64,000 nt of DNA from a marine actinobacterium PHSC20C1 (lineage in GTDB: Bacteria; Actinomycetota; Actinomycetes; Actinomycetales; Microbacteriaceae), in the NCBI GenBank assembly GCA_000153145.1, contig CH672415.1:2162989-2226988 (forward strand). The letters are read 5' to 3'. Numbering within the stretch: the stretch's first letter is position 1; every line of letters begins with the position of its first letter. Below the pieces are notes generated by a model. That model did no database searches. It was given only the letters and a program-made list of their open reading frames with translations, and was not told where the DNA came from. Of this stretch, positions 35,590-44,499 are shown in pieces. Made by a program: the position numbers and the translations under genes.

Positions 35590-36096
35590 ATGGGCACGGT
35601 CGAGCCACGACTGACGCTGCTAGATCGAGCGTTCTACGTCAGCCTGATTCTCAAAGGCTTAGATGGTGTGCTCGAGCTCATTGGCGGAATCCTGTTGCTC
35701 GTCGTTACTCCGGCACAGATCGGTGCTATCGCGCGGTTCCTGACCCTGCACGAGCTTTCTGAAGATCCGCGCGATTTCATCGCGAACGCCGTGCTCAATC
35801 TGGTGGATGGCCTCAACGTTTCGGTCGCACTATTTGGTGCTATCTATCTTCTGCTACATGGAGTGGTGAAAGTCGTTCTGGTGTGGGCTGTGCTCCGCGA
35901 TCGACTCTGGGCCTATCCGTGGTTGATTGCATTTCTTCTCCTCTTCATCGCCTATCAAAGCTATGAACTCATTGTGGCCTTCAGTTGGGCGTTGCTGCTC
36001 TTGACCGTTTTCGACATTTTCATCGTGTACCTGACCGTTCGCGAATATGGCATCCACAAGTCCAGACGCCGTCGCTCGATAAGACGAGAGGAGTAG
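35590..36096 (+). CDS. DUF2127 membrane protein
   Basis: A 168-residue integral membrane protein with about four hydrophobic helices and a basic tail (HKSRRRRSIRREE). The opening LDRAFYVSLILKGLDGVLEL and VVKVVLVWAVLRDRLWAYPW match the DUF2127 family, whose function is unknown. GAGAGG lies upstream of the ATG. It stands alone before an ABC gene set. Confidence 0.87.
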   Translation: MGTVEPRLTLLDRAFYVSLILKGLDGVLELIGGILLLVVTPAQIGAIARFLTLHELSEDPRDFIANAVLNLVDGLNVSVALFGAIYLLLHGVVKVVLVWAVLRDRLWAYPWLIAFLLLFIAYQSYELIVAFSWALLLLTVFDIFIVYLTVREYGIHKSRRRRSIRREE

Positions 36097-36181
36097 CGAA
36101 ACGAGCGGGCCGTTGTAGGGAAACAATCAGGAACGGTCGCTCTCATCGTGGTCTCACGAAAGCGTGAATACGGTCAGTTGC

Positions 36182-36919
36182 ATGAAGAACTTAGCAATCG
36201 CGACCGGCAATCTGTCTAAGTCGTATGGATCCAAGTTGGCGCTCGACGCTCTGTCACTAGAAGTCGCTGCTGGCGAAGTCTTTGGCCTGCTTGGCCATAA
36301 CGGAGCAGGCAAGACGACCACGGTGAACGTGCTTACGACGCTGCTTGAGCCAACCCACGGAAACGCCGAGGTCGCGGGCCACAGCGTGACTGCCGATGCC
36401 ATGGCCGTACGGCGAGCAATCGGGTATTTGCCGGAGAACGTGCAGTTCTACGACAGCCTCACCCTGATGGAGAATTTGCGGTTCTTCGCTCAGCTCTCGG
36501 GATTGAGTCGGCCGGATCAGCGTATCGGCGACGTCCTGCGCATCCTCGACTTTGAAGGGCAAGAGCGTCAGCGGCTCGGTTCGTTCAGCAAGGGAATGCG
36601 GCAGCGTGTTGGCATAGCCCAAGCGATCTTGCATTCTCCGTCAGTACTGTTTCTCGATGAGCCGACCTCAGGCCTAGATCCGGAGGGGGTGCGCACCCTT
36701 CGAGAGACCATCGTGCGCTTGAACTCCGAATTCGGCATGACAATCTTCATGAACACTCACCTGCTGTCGGAGGTGACGAAAACGTGTACAAGCATCGGAA
36801 TCCTTCGGGGAGGAAAACTTGTGCATCAGGACACTCTTGCCCAAACACTTGCCGACTTCCCTGGCGAAGATTCGCTTGAGCAGATCTATTTCCAGTTGGA
36901 GTCGGAGCAAGTTTCGTGA
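36182..36919 (+). CDS. ABC transporter ATP-binding protein (ABC-2 exporter type)
   Basis: A 245-residue ATPase. Walker A is GHNGAGKTTTVNVLTTLLEP, the signature region is LGSFSKGMRQRVGIAQAIL, and Walker B is VLFLDEPTSGLDPEG. The start may be ATG 36182 or GTG 36164; neither has a clear ribosome site. It overlaps the next permease gene by 4 bases (GTGA). The layout of one ATPase with two permeases and a lipoprotein resembles NosF/NosY-like systems, but the cargo is unknown. Confidence 0.9.
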   Translation: MKNLAIATGNLSKSYGSKLALDALSLEVAAGEVFGLLGHNGAGKTTTVNVLTTLLEPTHGNAEVAGHSVTADAMAVRRAIGYLPENVQFYDSLTLMENLRFFAQLSGLSRPDQRIGDVLRILDFEGQERQRLGSFSKGMRQRVGIAQAILHSPSVLFLDEPTSGLDPEGVRTLRETIVRLNSEFGMTIFMNTHLLSEVTKTCTSIGILRGGKLVHQDTLAQTLADFPGEDSLEQIYFQLESEQVS

Positions 36920-37815
36920 ACACGTTCCTAGTGAGCGCCCGACATGAGATGCTCAACACTCGCCGGGCTCGCACGGCCCATCTGCTCCTCATCGTATTCA
37001 TCGGGATGGTCATTGCGTCCTCGGTGATCGGGTGGGTTACGAATCAGACCGTAACCGGCATCTATGAGAAGGTGGTCGCCGACGGACTGACCATGGCGCC
37101 GAATCCGTTTACCGGGGTCACCCCGCTCTACTACACCCGCAACGCGGTCATCTATGTGCTCCTGATCGGCTCTCTGATGGCCATCGTGCTCGGGGTTCAG
37201 TCGACGCTGCGGGATCGGAAGATGTCGACAGCAGACCTGATTTTGAGTCGCCCTGTGAATTCTTCCGCTCGACTGATCGGTCAGTTGGCCGGGCTCGGGG
37301 CGGTGCTTGCGGCGGTGATTTCGATCAGCCTGTCCGTGAGTTGGGTGATCGTCAGCATCATCAACAGGGCACCACTCGGATGGGCGGATACCGGGCGCAT
37401 AATCGCGTTTGGACTCCTGTCGTGGGTTCTGCTCATGACGTTTGCGCTACTCGGCATGCTTTCTGGGCTCCGAAGCAAGCGAGAGACGACCGCGCTCCTG
37501 GTGCCGTTCGTGATCTGGAGCGCTGTTGCATTCGTGCTCCCGCAGATCGGCACAGCGGCACGTCCTGTTTCGCTGCTCAACCCGGTTCCTGCGGTGAGTT
37601 CAACGGGCGGCTACTTCGATGTTGTGTCGGCGATCACCGGCCCTCTTTCCGTAACGGAACAGTTCAAGCGAGCGTCGAGCATCATCCTGCAGGACTCCGC
37701 TGTGACCGGGAGTGCTACACCCAGCATCCTGATCCTGTTGGCGTACCTAGCTGTCATGACGGTGATCGTCGTGGCAACCCCGCGCAATCGAATGAGGAGT
37801 GGCCTCCATGAATAG
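36916..37815 (+). CDS. ABC-2 transporter permease (NosY-like)
   Basis: A 299-residue integral membrane protein with about six helices. After the first helix comes a long extracellular loop, then MSTADLILSRPVNSSARLIG, a segment typical of NosY-type permeases. It is translated with a GTGA overlap after the ATPase and partly overlaps the next permease gene. Confidence 0.88.
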   Translation: MNTFLVSARHEMLNTRRARTAHLLLIVFIGMVIASSVIGWVTNQTVTGIYEKVVADGLTMAPNPFTGVTPLYYTRNAVIYVLLIGSLMAIVLGVQSTLRDRKMSTADLILSRPVNSSARLIGQLAGLGAVLAAVISISLSVSWVIVSIINRAPLGWADTGRIIAFGLLSWVLLMTFALLGMLSGLRSKRETTALLVPFVIWSAVAFVLPQIGTAARPVSLLNPVPAVSSTGGYFDVVSAITGPLSVTEQFKRASSIILQDSAVTGSATPSILILLAYLAVMTVIVVATPRNRMRSGLHE

Positions 37816-38779
37816 CACTTGGACTATCGCGCAAAAGGAGCTTCTTGACCTGCGTCGTGATCGGCTTTTCGGGATACTCATCATCTTTCTTGCAGTGGCT
37901 ACACTGATTTCTGTAGGAGTGGCGGCAGCAAGTTTCCGCACCGAACTGGACGCCTACAACCTGTACGTTCAGCAACTGTCTGCCAGCGGAAGTGCGACGG
38001 TACCAGCCGCTCCTCTCCTGTTCCCCCTCCAGCTACTTCGTGGGGGAGTCGAGTACCTCGAGATACTGGGGGCGCTCTTTGCGATTGTTCTCGGATATGG
38101 GACAGTCGCTAAGGAAAAGTACCGAGGCACTCTCCAGCTACTCTTGAGCCGGCCAGTGGGTCGCTTCGCAATTCCTGCGGGCAAGGTGCTGGGCCTCGCC
38201 GTGGTGTGGCTCGTCGTTGTCGCGCTGTTGACGGTGATGACGACTGCCGCGATTCTCGTGATCGGGAATGCGCCGCTGCAGGGAATTGACATCGCCCGGA
38301 TACTCATCGCCGCTCTGATCGCCTGGGTCTATCTGGTGTTCTGGAGTTCTTTGGCGATCGGAGTGACCGCACTGTCGCACAGGCTCAGTACCGGCCTCAT
38401 CGTGTCCATTGTGGTGTGGTTGGCATTCGTGCTGATCATCCCCCAGATCGGCGACACCATGGACCCAGACAACCAGGTCCCTGGAGGGCTGTTCGCGACG
38501 CTCAACATCCTGAAGGCAGACGAGTTGAAAGTTCTCGCAAATTTCGCGGGCTTCGATGGCATCCGCAACGGAATCGAAGTCTCGTCCGTCACCAAGCACT
38601 TCGAACGGCTTTCGTTCGCGTTCCTAGGAGTTAAGGACAAGTACAACCAGCTGCCTATTGGTCTCGTGTGGCTCGACATGTGGGGCTACGCCATCACACT
38701 CGCGGCGGCGACCCTCGCCTCCGTGACTTTCGCCGTCGGGGTTACCTCCCGACGCAATCTGCAAAGGAAAATCTCATGA
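37808..38779 (+). CDS. ABC-2 transporter permease (NosY-like), second copy
   Basis: A 323-residue membrane protein of the same type. It begins MNSTWTIAQKELLDLRRDRL and has YRGTLQLLLSRPVGRFAIP matching the LSRPV segment of the preceding permease, so the two probably arose by duplication and form a heterodimer. The ATG at 37808 has GAGGAG upstream and overlaps the previous gene by 8 bases. Confidence 0.88.
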   Translation: MNSTWTIAQKELLDLRRDRLFGILIIFLAVATLISVGVAAASFRTELDAYNLYVQQLSASGSATVPAAPLLFPLQLLRGGVEYLEILGALFAIVLGYGTVAKEKYRGTLQLLLSRPVGRFAIPAGKVLGLAVVWLVVVALLTVMTTAAILVIGNAPLQGIDIARILIAALIAWVYLVFWSSLAIGVTALSHRLSTGLIVSIVVWLAFVLIIPQIGDTMDPDNQVPGGLFATLNILKADELKVLANFAGFDGIRNGIEVSSVTKHFERLSFAFLGVKDKYNQLPIGLVWLDMWGYAITLAAATLASVTFAVGVTSRRNLQRKIS

Positions 38780-39345
38780 AAAAACGACTGCTCGTTCCCA
38801 TCGCGCTGATAGCGTCCCTATCGGTCATCGGGCTCGCAGGCTGCCAAGCCGCCTCTCCTGCACCGACCAGCTCGCAAGCGGCCGGCACAGGATCCTCAAC
38901 CGCTGCAGTGCTTCCTGTTGACTCGAACCCCATCGTCAACGCGAGCTCTGTTGTGGGGCTGACAGTCGTTTCCGCGGCTGCCGAAGACAACGTCGACCCA
39001 TCAACCAACGCCGCAATCAGTGATCGCCTCCAAGTGACCGTGCGCAATGACACCACAAACGAACTGTCATCCTTCGAGGTCTACTACGTCATGAAAGATG
39101 TGACGACCGGCCAAAGCGAGGCCTACTATCAAGCTCTGACCGGGTTCACGCTCGCTGCGGGCGCAACAACCACATTGTCGTTTGACGGTGAGGCCGGGGC
39201 CGGTCACTTCCCAGAGAACACTTTCAGCATCTACCGAAGCTCCAAGAATCAAGTGGACTTCACAATCGAAGTCAGTGCCGCCGGAGTCCAAGTCGCCAAT
39301 GCAACGGCCACGAAGGGATCTGGAGAAGGAGATGCCGCCGACTAA
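38776..39345 (+). CDS. Secreted lipoprotein of the ABC-2 operon
   Basis: A 189-residue lipoprotein. The signal peptide is MKKRLLVPIALIASLSVIG and the lipobox LAGC puts the lipidated cysteine at residue 23. A Ser/Ala/Pro/Thr-rich linker follows, then one beta-rich domain (LQVTVRNDTTNELSSFEVYY, FTLAAGATTTLSFDGEAG) that looks like a small immunoglobulin-type fold. The family is not recognised. ATGA overlap with the permease indicates a role in the same transporter. Confidence 0.85.
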   Translation: MKKRLLVPIALIASLSVIGLAGCQAASPAPTSSQAAGTGSSTAAVLPVDSNPIVNASSVVGLTVVSAAAEDNVDPSTNAAISDRLQVTVRNDTTNELSSFEVYYVMKDVTTGQSEAYYQALTGFTLAAGATTTLSFDGEAGAGHFPENTFSIYRSSKNQVDFTIEVSAAGVQVANATATKGSGEGDAAD

Positions 39346-39431
39346 CGGGCGTTTTCTGATGCGGACGCAGAACCAAAGAAAAGCGGAAAGTGCAGCGAGC
39401 AGCGTGCTCAAACCTCGACAGGAGTTTCACC

Positions 39432-40106
39432 ATGCTTAAACTCGGCTGGCCCTGGGCCGCGCCTAGGGGCGCGCTCATCGGGGCATCAGGAGTCATCCTC
39501 GTCGCACTCAGTGGACTAGTTGTTCGTTTTGTTTGGCAGAACCGACCAACTGTGGTGGACACGTGGTGGCATGACCTGATGGCTGCCCAAAACAATGGCG
39601 CAGTCGATGTCACAGCGCGGTTCCTCAATTCATTCGGGGGAACCGTGTCAATGTCTCTGGTGACTGCGGTGATCGTCGGGGTGCTCCTCGTCGCCAAAAA
39701 ATGGCGCGAGAGCATAATCATCGGGCTGACAGTTGTGCTCGCCTCTGGGGTATCCACGGTCTTGAAAATATTGATCGCACGGCCCAGACCGATAGACGGA
39801 GTAGTGGGGGTTGGCCTCGACTCCTTTCCCTCCGGCCACACAACGGTGGCCGCGGCGCTCATGGTGGCCCTCGCTTTCGCATTCCCCCGAGTGTGGACCT
39901 GGGCTGTTGCCGGAATCTGGATCACGAGTATGGCGCTCAGCCGAACCTACTTGCTGGTGCACTGGATCTCGGATGTGCTTGCGGCTGCAGTGCTGGGCGC
40001 GTCCATGGCTTTGTTGGTATCTGCCCTATTCACTTCGGTGCACGCTGGCCGCCACTCTGCAGGGAGTTCCCTGAAGATGAGCGTTCGCGAACGCTCATCT
40101 TCCTAA
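39432..40106 (+). CDS. PAP2-family phosphatase
   Basis: A 224-residue integral membrane phosphatase. The acid-phosphatase signature is visible: KILIARPRP (motif 1), FPSGHTTVAAAL (motif 2) and SRTYLLVHWISDVL (motif 3). It probably dephosphorylates undecaprenyl-diphosphate or another lipid phosphate. CAGGAG precedes the ATG at 39432; the frame extends 14 codons further. The end of the gene is part of a 30-bp palindrome. Confidence 0.92.
   Translation: MLKLGWPWAAPRGALIGASGVILVALSGLVVRFVWQNRPTVVDTWWHDLMAAQNNGAVDVTARFLNSFGGTVSMSLVTAVIVGVLLVAKKWRESIIIGLTVVLASGVSTVLKILIARPRPIDGVVGVGLDSFPSGHTTVAAALMVALAFAFPRVWTWAVAGIWITSMALSRTYLLVHWISDVLAAAVLGASMALLVSALFTSVHAGRHSAGSSLKMSVRERSSS
40073..40102. terminator. 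Perfect 30-bp palindrome at the PAP2 stop
   Basis: Arms of 15 bases with no mismatch and no spacer (centre between 40087 and 40088) end four bases before the end of the TAA stop. The left arm begins GAAGATGAGCG. It forms a very stable hairpin without a T-run. It could be a bidirectional terminator or a protein-binding site. Confidence 0.6.
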
Positions 40107-40211
40107 CGGAAGGCAGAACACAGCAACTGAAAGTGCTGCCGTGCACCCTGACAGCCGTCGACGCCTCGATCGGGACTGACGCACGGCGTCCAGAGACTAG
40201 GCTCGGGCGTT

Positions 40212-40751
40212 ATGGCAACTGGCTCAACAATGCACACCTTTACCGTGCAACTCGCCGACGTCGATCGCGGCGTCTACGACGACTTCACGCTTCGGGTGGC
40301 ACGTCATCCGTCAGAAACAGACCTGTACATGGTGACACGCCTGCTGGCCTACTGCCTCGAATACGAAGAGGGAATCGCCTTCAGCGAAGGGGTCTCCTCT
40401 ACTGATGAGCCTGCAGTCCTCGTGCGCGATCTCACCGGAACTATCACCGCGTGGATCGAAGTTGGCGCCCCCGATGCGGCCAGACTGCACTACGGCAGCA
40501 AGTTGGCAGACCGAGTAGCGGTCTACACGCACCGCGATCCGGCAAAAGTTGCTGCAGCATGGGTGGGCAAGAAGATCCACCAGGCCGAGGCAATTACGCT
40601 TCGCAGCTTCGACCCCGGATTCATTGAGGATGCCGTTACAGCTCTTGAGCGCCGCAACACACTCACGCTGTCGGTGACCGAGGCGCAACTCTATCTAGAC
40701 CTCAACGGCACGTCGCTCACGTCTGCACTGCACGACCACGGCGCTGTCTAG
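40212..40751 (+). CDS. yaeQ: YaeQ-family protein
   Basis: A 179-residue protein of the YaeQ family, a PD-(D/E)XK nuclease-like fold of unknown cellular role. Family segments are HPSETDLYMVTRLLAYCLEY, EGVSSTDEPAVLVRDLTG and WIEVGAPDAARLHYGSK. The ATG lies 8 bases after TAGGCT, so it is nearly leaderless. Confidence 0.9.
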   Translation: MATGSTMHTFTVQLADVDRGVYDDFTLRVARHPSETDLYMVTRLLAYCLEYEEGIAFSEGVSSTDEPAVLVRDLTGTITAWIEVGAPDAARLHYGSKLADRVAVYTHRDPAKVAAAWVGKKIHQAEAITLRSFDPGFIEDAVTALERRNTLTLSVTEAQLYLDLNGTSLTSALHDHGAV

Positions 40752-40802
40752 ACAGGAACTCAGGTTGCTCCAGAAAACAGCCAGCACAGTATCATCGCGG
40801 TG

Positions 40803-41552
40803 ATGACTACTTCTTCTCGCCGAGGTTTGCATGGGCACGTTGTTGATGTGCTTGGGCATCGCATCATGCGCGGCGAGCTGGTATCTGGCGACATCATGGA
40901 CCCGGATGCTCTCCTCGCCGAATTTCAGGTGAGCCGCACCGTTCTCCGCGAAGCCATCAAAGTACTCACCGCTAAAGGGCTAGTGGATGCGCGCCCGCGC
41001 TTGGGAACTTATGTGACCGAACGCGAGCGCTGGCAGTTGCTCGACGGCGATGTCATGACCTGGCGTTCTGAAGGTTTCCCCGACCCACTACTTGTTCTGG
41101 AGCTCAGTGAAGTGCGCCAAGTTCTTGAGCCAGCGGCAGCACGACTAGCCGCGGTCCGGCGCACAGAGGAACAGCGTGCCGACATCGAGAACGCGATGCT
41201 CGCGCTCGTGGCGACGTTCGAGAGTACAGAAGCTGCATCGCATGTCGCAGCCGACCTGGCGTTTCATCGGGCAGTGCTTGCAGCATCCGGCAACGAACTG
41301 TTGGCACGCTTCGAAGTGGTGCTGGAACCCGCGCTACACGCGCGAAATGAGCTCGCCTTCGAGCACGAAACGACGACTCATTTCTTGGACTCGCACCGTG
41401 CCGTTGTCGAGGCCATCATCGCCCAAGATGCCGATCGAGCTCACGCGACGATGACAGTGCTCATGGATCAGTCGGCCCGTGATTCTGAAGCGATCGTGAT
41501 CAAGGATGCTGCCGGTGCGGCCCTCGTGAATACTCGCACGCGAGCGCTGTGA
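40803..41552 (+). CDS. GntR/FadR-family transcriptional regulator
   Basis: A 249-residue regulator. The winged helix shows LAEFQVSRTVLREAIKVLTAKGLV and the C-terminal FCD ligand domain has LSEVRQVLEPAAARLAA and LAFHRAVLAASGNELL. TATCAT (40790-40795) is 7 bases before the ATG (4 before an upstream GTG), with a possible TTGCTC -35. It overlaps the following SDR gene region, which it may control. FCD proteins sense organic acids; the ligand is unknown. Confidence 0.9.
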   Translation: MTTSSRRGLHGHVVDVLGHRIMRGELVSGDIMDPDALLAEFQVSRTVLREAIKVLTAKGLVDARPRLGTYVTERERWQLLDGDVMTWRSEGFPDPLLVLELSEVRQVLEPAAARLAAVRRTEEQRADIENAMLALVATFESTEAASHVAADLAFHRAVLAASGNELLARFEVVLEPALHARNELAFEHETTTHFLDSHRAVVEAIIAQDADRAHATMTVLMDQSARDSEAIVIKDAAGAALVNTRTRAL

Positions 41553-41569
41553 TGGGGGCGCAGAATCAA

Positions 41570-42307
41570 ATGAAACGAACGGTACTTATCACCGGCGCAG
41601 CCCATGGCATTGGAGCTGCGACCGCACGCACCTTCGCCGCAAGTGGGGACGACGTTGTTGTTGCCGATATCGACATTGAGGCGGCTGTCGCCGTCGCCGA
41701 GGAGATCCGCGCGGCGGGTGGCACCGCCACCGGCAACATCCTCGACGTTGCAGACCCTGAAGGGTGGGAGGCGCTCTCGCGAGAGCTGCGCGCAGCCAAT
41801 CGTCTGCCTGCAGTTGTCGTCAATAACGCTTTCTTTCAGGTCAGAGGCGCCGCGCATGAACAGACTGAAGGCAGTTGGAACAAGCAGCTTTCGGTGAGTC
41901 TGTCATCCGTCTATCGTGCAATGCATACCTTCCACGACACCCTGACTAGAGCGCGCGGCAGCATGGTCAATGTCTCCAGCGTTCACGGCGTTCTCTCGTG
42001 GGCTGAACAACCCGCCTACGGTGCAGCCAAGGGCGGCCTGATCTCGCTCACCCGTCAACTCTCGCTCGACTACGCACCTCACGTACGCGTCAATGTTGTG
42101 CTGCCCGGGGCGATCGAAACTCGCCAATGGGACCACCAAGGCAAAGACGATCACGACTTGGCCCGCAAGCAAGCAACGCTTCAGCGACTCGGCAAGCCAG
42201 AAGAAGTCGCGACGGTCATCCAGTTTTTGGCTAGCGAAGGAGCCTCCTACGTCACAGGAGCCTCCCTGCTCGTAGATGGCGGAATGACAACGTCTCTCGG
42301 CGCATAA
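41570..42307 (+). CDS. SDR-family oxidoreductase
   Basis: A 245-residue short-chain dehydrogenase. The cofactor motif is TGAAHGIGAATART, the serine is in VNVSSVHGVL, and the YxxxK is PAYGAAKGGL. The C-terminal GASLLVDGGM is typical of the classical family. Start choice is uncertain: ATG at 41552 overlaps the GntR stop, while ATG at 41570 begins directly at the Rossmann strand. It is probably co-transcribed with the GntR regulator and acts on a sugar acid or related alcohol. Confidence 0.88.
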   Translation: MKRTVLITGAAHGIGAATARTFAASGDDVVVADIDIEAAVAVAEEIRAAGGTATGNILDVADPEGWEALSRELRAANRLPAVVVNNAFFQVRGAAHEQTEGSWNKQLSVSLSSVYRAMHTFHDTLTRARGSMVNVSSVHGVLSWAEQPAYGAAKGGLISLTRQLSLDYAPHVRVNVVLPGAIETRQWDHQGKDDHDLARKQATLQRLGKPEEVATVIQFLASEGASYVTGASLLVDGGMTTSLGA

Positions 42308-42371
42308 AACTAGAGATTCACGGGGTGAAGAGTTATCGCGACCCCGAACTGCTGCAACTAGAGTGAACGCC

Positions 42372-42731
42372 ATGGAACAAGCCACCAACGGGCAGGGCGA
42401 CTGGCGTGGCGACATGCTTGCCCACATTCGTGAACTCATAATTCAGGCTGAGCCCGACATGGTAGAAGAGGTCAAATGGCGAAAGCCGTCGAATCCCGCA
42501 GGCGTCGCGGCCTGGAGTTTAGGCGGGCTCATCTGCACCGGCGAAATCTACAAAGACAAAGTAAAATTGACCTTTGCGAGGGGCGCTTCGCTCGACGATC
42601 CTGCAGGGCTCTTCACCAGCAGCCTCGACGCGAATGTCAGGCGCGCCATCGACCTCCACGAGGGCGACACGATTAACACCGAAGCCTTCCAAGCGCTCGT
42701 GCGGGCTGCAGCAGAACGCAACTCCTCCTAG
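42372..42731 (+). CDS. DUF1801 domain protein
   Basis: A 119-residue small protein of the DUF1801 (YdhG-like) group, with WRKPSNPAGVAAWSLGGLICTG and KVKLTFARGASLDDPAGLF. Function unknown; the fold resembles iron-chaperone-like and PH-type folds. TAGAGT (42359-42364) ends 7 bases before this ATG, which favours it over the GTG at 42363 that overlaps the box. Confidence 0.85.
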   Translation: MEQATNGQGDWRGDMLAHIRELIIQAEPDMVEEVKWRKPSNPAGVAAWSLGGLICTGEIYKDKVKLTFARGASLDDPAGLFTSSLDANVRRAIDLHEGDTINTEAFQALVRAAAERNSS

Positions 42732-42954
42732 TTGATCCAGCCCGCGTTGGTTCGCCAAACGAGCACTAGCTGCTCCATCCCCACTGCCTACTGAGAGTGT
42801 TAAAAACCCGCTCCTTTGGCGATCTCTAAAGTGTTGCCCGAACTGCACTCCTCTCACGGCCCGCGCCCTGCATCCGTCTGGAACAATGGATGAGAGGCCA
42901 GCCGCGTTACAAGCGCGCTCGCGGCCCCGTGACTCTGCACTCGGAAGGAACCTG

Positions 42955-44409
42955 ATGCAACGCGAACACAGCACCGAATTTGACCGGTGGAATGCCCGCC
43001 AAGAATTGGCCGAGGCAATGATCCCGCTCATTGGCGGGCTGTATCGTAATCACGGCATTGTGACGTCCATTCACGGCCGCCGCCTCATCAACAAGTCGCC
43101 GGTCGAAGTCCTCAAGGCTCACCGCTTCGCTCGCCAGCTCAATGAGAGCGAACTGCCGATCGAAGAGACCATGCCAGTTATGGTCGCCTTGTCGGGGATG
43201 CCGCTAAATTCGGCATCCATTGATTTGGCGAAACTGGTGAACCGCTTCCGCGAGGTTGGCGGTGAGCTCGGCGAGTTCTTGGCGGCCGAGCTTGCGCCAG
43301 CACTCAAGAACGGAACTGAGTCGAAGCCAGCGGGAGCGGATGTCGTGCTCTACGGCTTCGGACGCATCGGTCGCCTGTTGGCCCGCATTCTCATCGCGCA
43401 TGCAGGCAACGGCGAAGGTCTGCGCCTACGGGCGATTGTTGTGCGCCGAGGTTCAGACAATGACCTCGTGAAGCGTGCAAGCCTGCTGCGTCGCGACAGC
43501 GTGCACGGTCCATTCGAGGGCACGATCTCGGTCGACACTGATGCGAACACGATCCTCGCCAATGGCACGCTCATCCAGGTCATCTATTCAAATGATCCCG
43601 CTACCGTCGACTACACAGAGTACGGAATTTCGGATGCCATCGTCGTGGACAACACCGGTCGCTGGCGTGACGAAGCGGGCCTCAGCCAGCACCTCAAGTC
43701 GAAGGGCGTAAAGCGCGTTCTGCTGACCGCCCCCGGCAAGGGTGAGCTCAAGAACATCGTCTATGGACTCAACCATGACTCCATCGTCGACACCGACACC
43801 ATCCTTTCGGCGGCATCCTGCACGACAAATGCGATCTCACCGGTGTTGAAGGCGATCAACGATGAGTTCGGTATCGAGCACGGTCATGTCGAGACGGTGC
43901 ACTCGTACACAAACGACCAGAACCTCACCGACAACTTCCACTCGGGCGATCGTCGGGGCCGCTCGGCACCGATGAACATGGTCATCACTGAAACGGGTGC
44001 TGCGAAAGCAGTGGCCAAAGCAGTTCCGGAACTTTCCGGTCTGCTTACTGGCAGCGCCATCCGCGTGCCGACGCCCAATGTGTCAATGGCGATTCTCAAC
44101 CTCAACCTCGCGAACGCGACGACGCGCGACGAAGTGAACCGCTACCTGCGAAAGCTCTCGCTCGATTCGGCCCTGCGGCAGCAGATCGACTTCATTGATT
44201 CGCCCGAGGTGGTGTCGAGCGACTTCACGGGTTCGCACCGTGCGGGCATCGTCGATGGACTCGCGACGATCAGCACCGGCAAGCATTTGGTGTTGTACGT
44301 CTGGTACGACAACGAGTTTGGTTACACCAGCCAAGTGGTGCGCGTCATCGAACATATGGGCCACACGCACCCGCAAGTTATTCCCGAACGCGCCGTAGCC
44401 GGGGCATAA
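42955..44409 (+). CDS. gapB: Glyceraldehyde-3-phosphate dehydrogenase, long GapB type
   Basis: A 484-residue GAPDH with an N-terminal helical extension of about 125 residues ahead of the Rossmann domain (VVLYGFGRIGRLLARIL). The catalytic cysteine is in SAASCTTNAISPVL and the C-terminal signature is YVWYDNEFGYTSQVVR. The long form resembles corynebacterial GapB, which acts mainly in the gluconeogenic direction. The ATG at 42955 has GGAAGGA ahead; 23 upstream open codons were left out. The 223-base gap before it holds its promoter, which I cannot define. Confidence 0.92.
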   Translation: MQREHSTEFDRWNARQELAEAMIPLIGGLYRNHGIVTSIHGRRLINKSPVEVLKAHRFARQLNESELPIEETMPVMVALSGMPLNSASIDLAKLVNRFREVGGELGEFLAAELAPALKNGTESKPAGADVVLYGFGRIGRLLARILIAHAGNGEGLRLRAIVVRRGSDNDLVKRASLLRRDSVHGPFEGTISVDTDANTILANGTLIQVIYSNDPATVDYTEYGISDAIVVDNTGRWRDEAGLSQHLKSKGVKRVLLTAPGKGELKNIVYGLNHDSIVDTDTILSAASCTTNAISPVLKAINDEFGIEHGHVETVHSYTNDQNLTDNFHSGDRRGRSAPMNMVITETGAAKAVAKAVPELSGLLTGSAIRVPTPNVSMAILNLNLANATTRDEVNRYLRKLSLDSALRQQIDFIDSPEVVSSDFTGSHRAGIVDGLATISTGKHLVLYVWYDNEFGYTSQVVRVIEHMGHTHPQVIPERAVAGA

Positions 44410-44428
44410 TTCTCCGAACTGTGATCGT

Positions 44429-44460
44429 GTTACAGCGGCGGGGAACGCTGTGAGCGTAAC
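44429..44460 (+). terminator. Nested hairpin downstream of gapB
   Basis: ACAGCG (44432-44437) pairs with CGCTGT (44446-44451), and the outer GTTAC (44429-44433) is mirrored by GTAAC (44456-44460). There is no T-run. Probable terminator. Confidence 0.45.
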
Positions 44461-44499
44461 AAAGGAAAACTCTCAGCGCCGGCGTGTGAACATCGTTAA

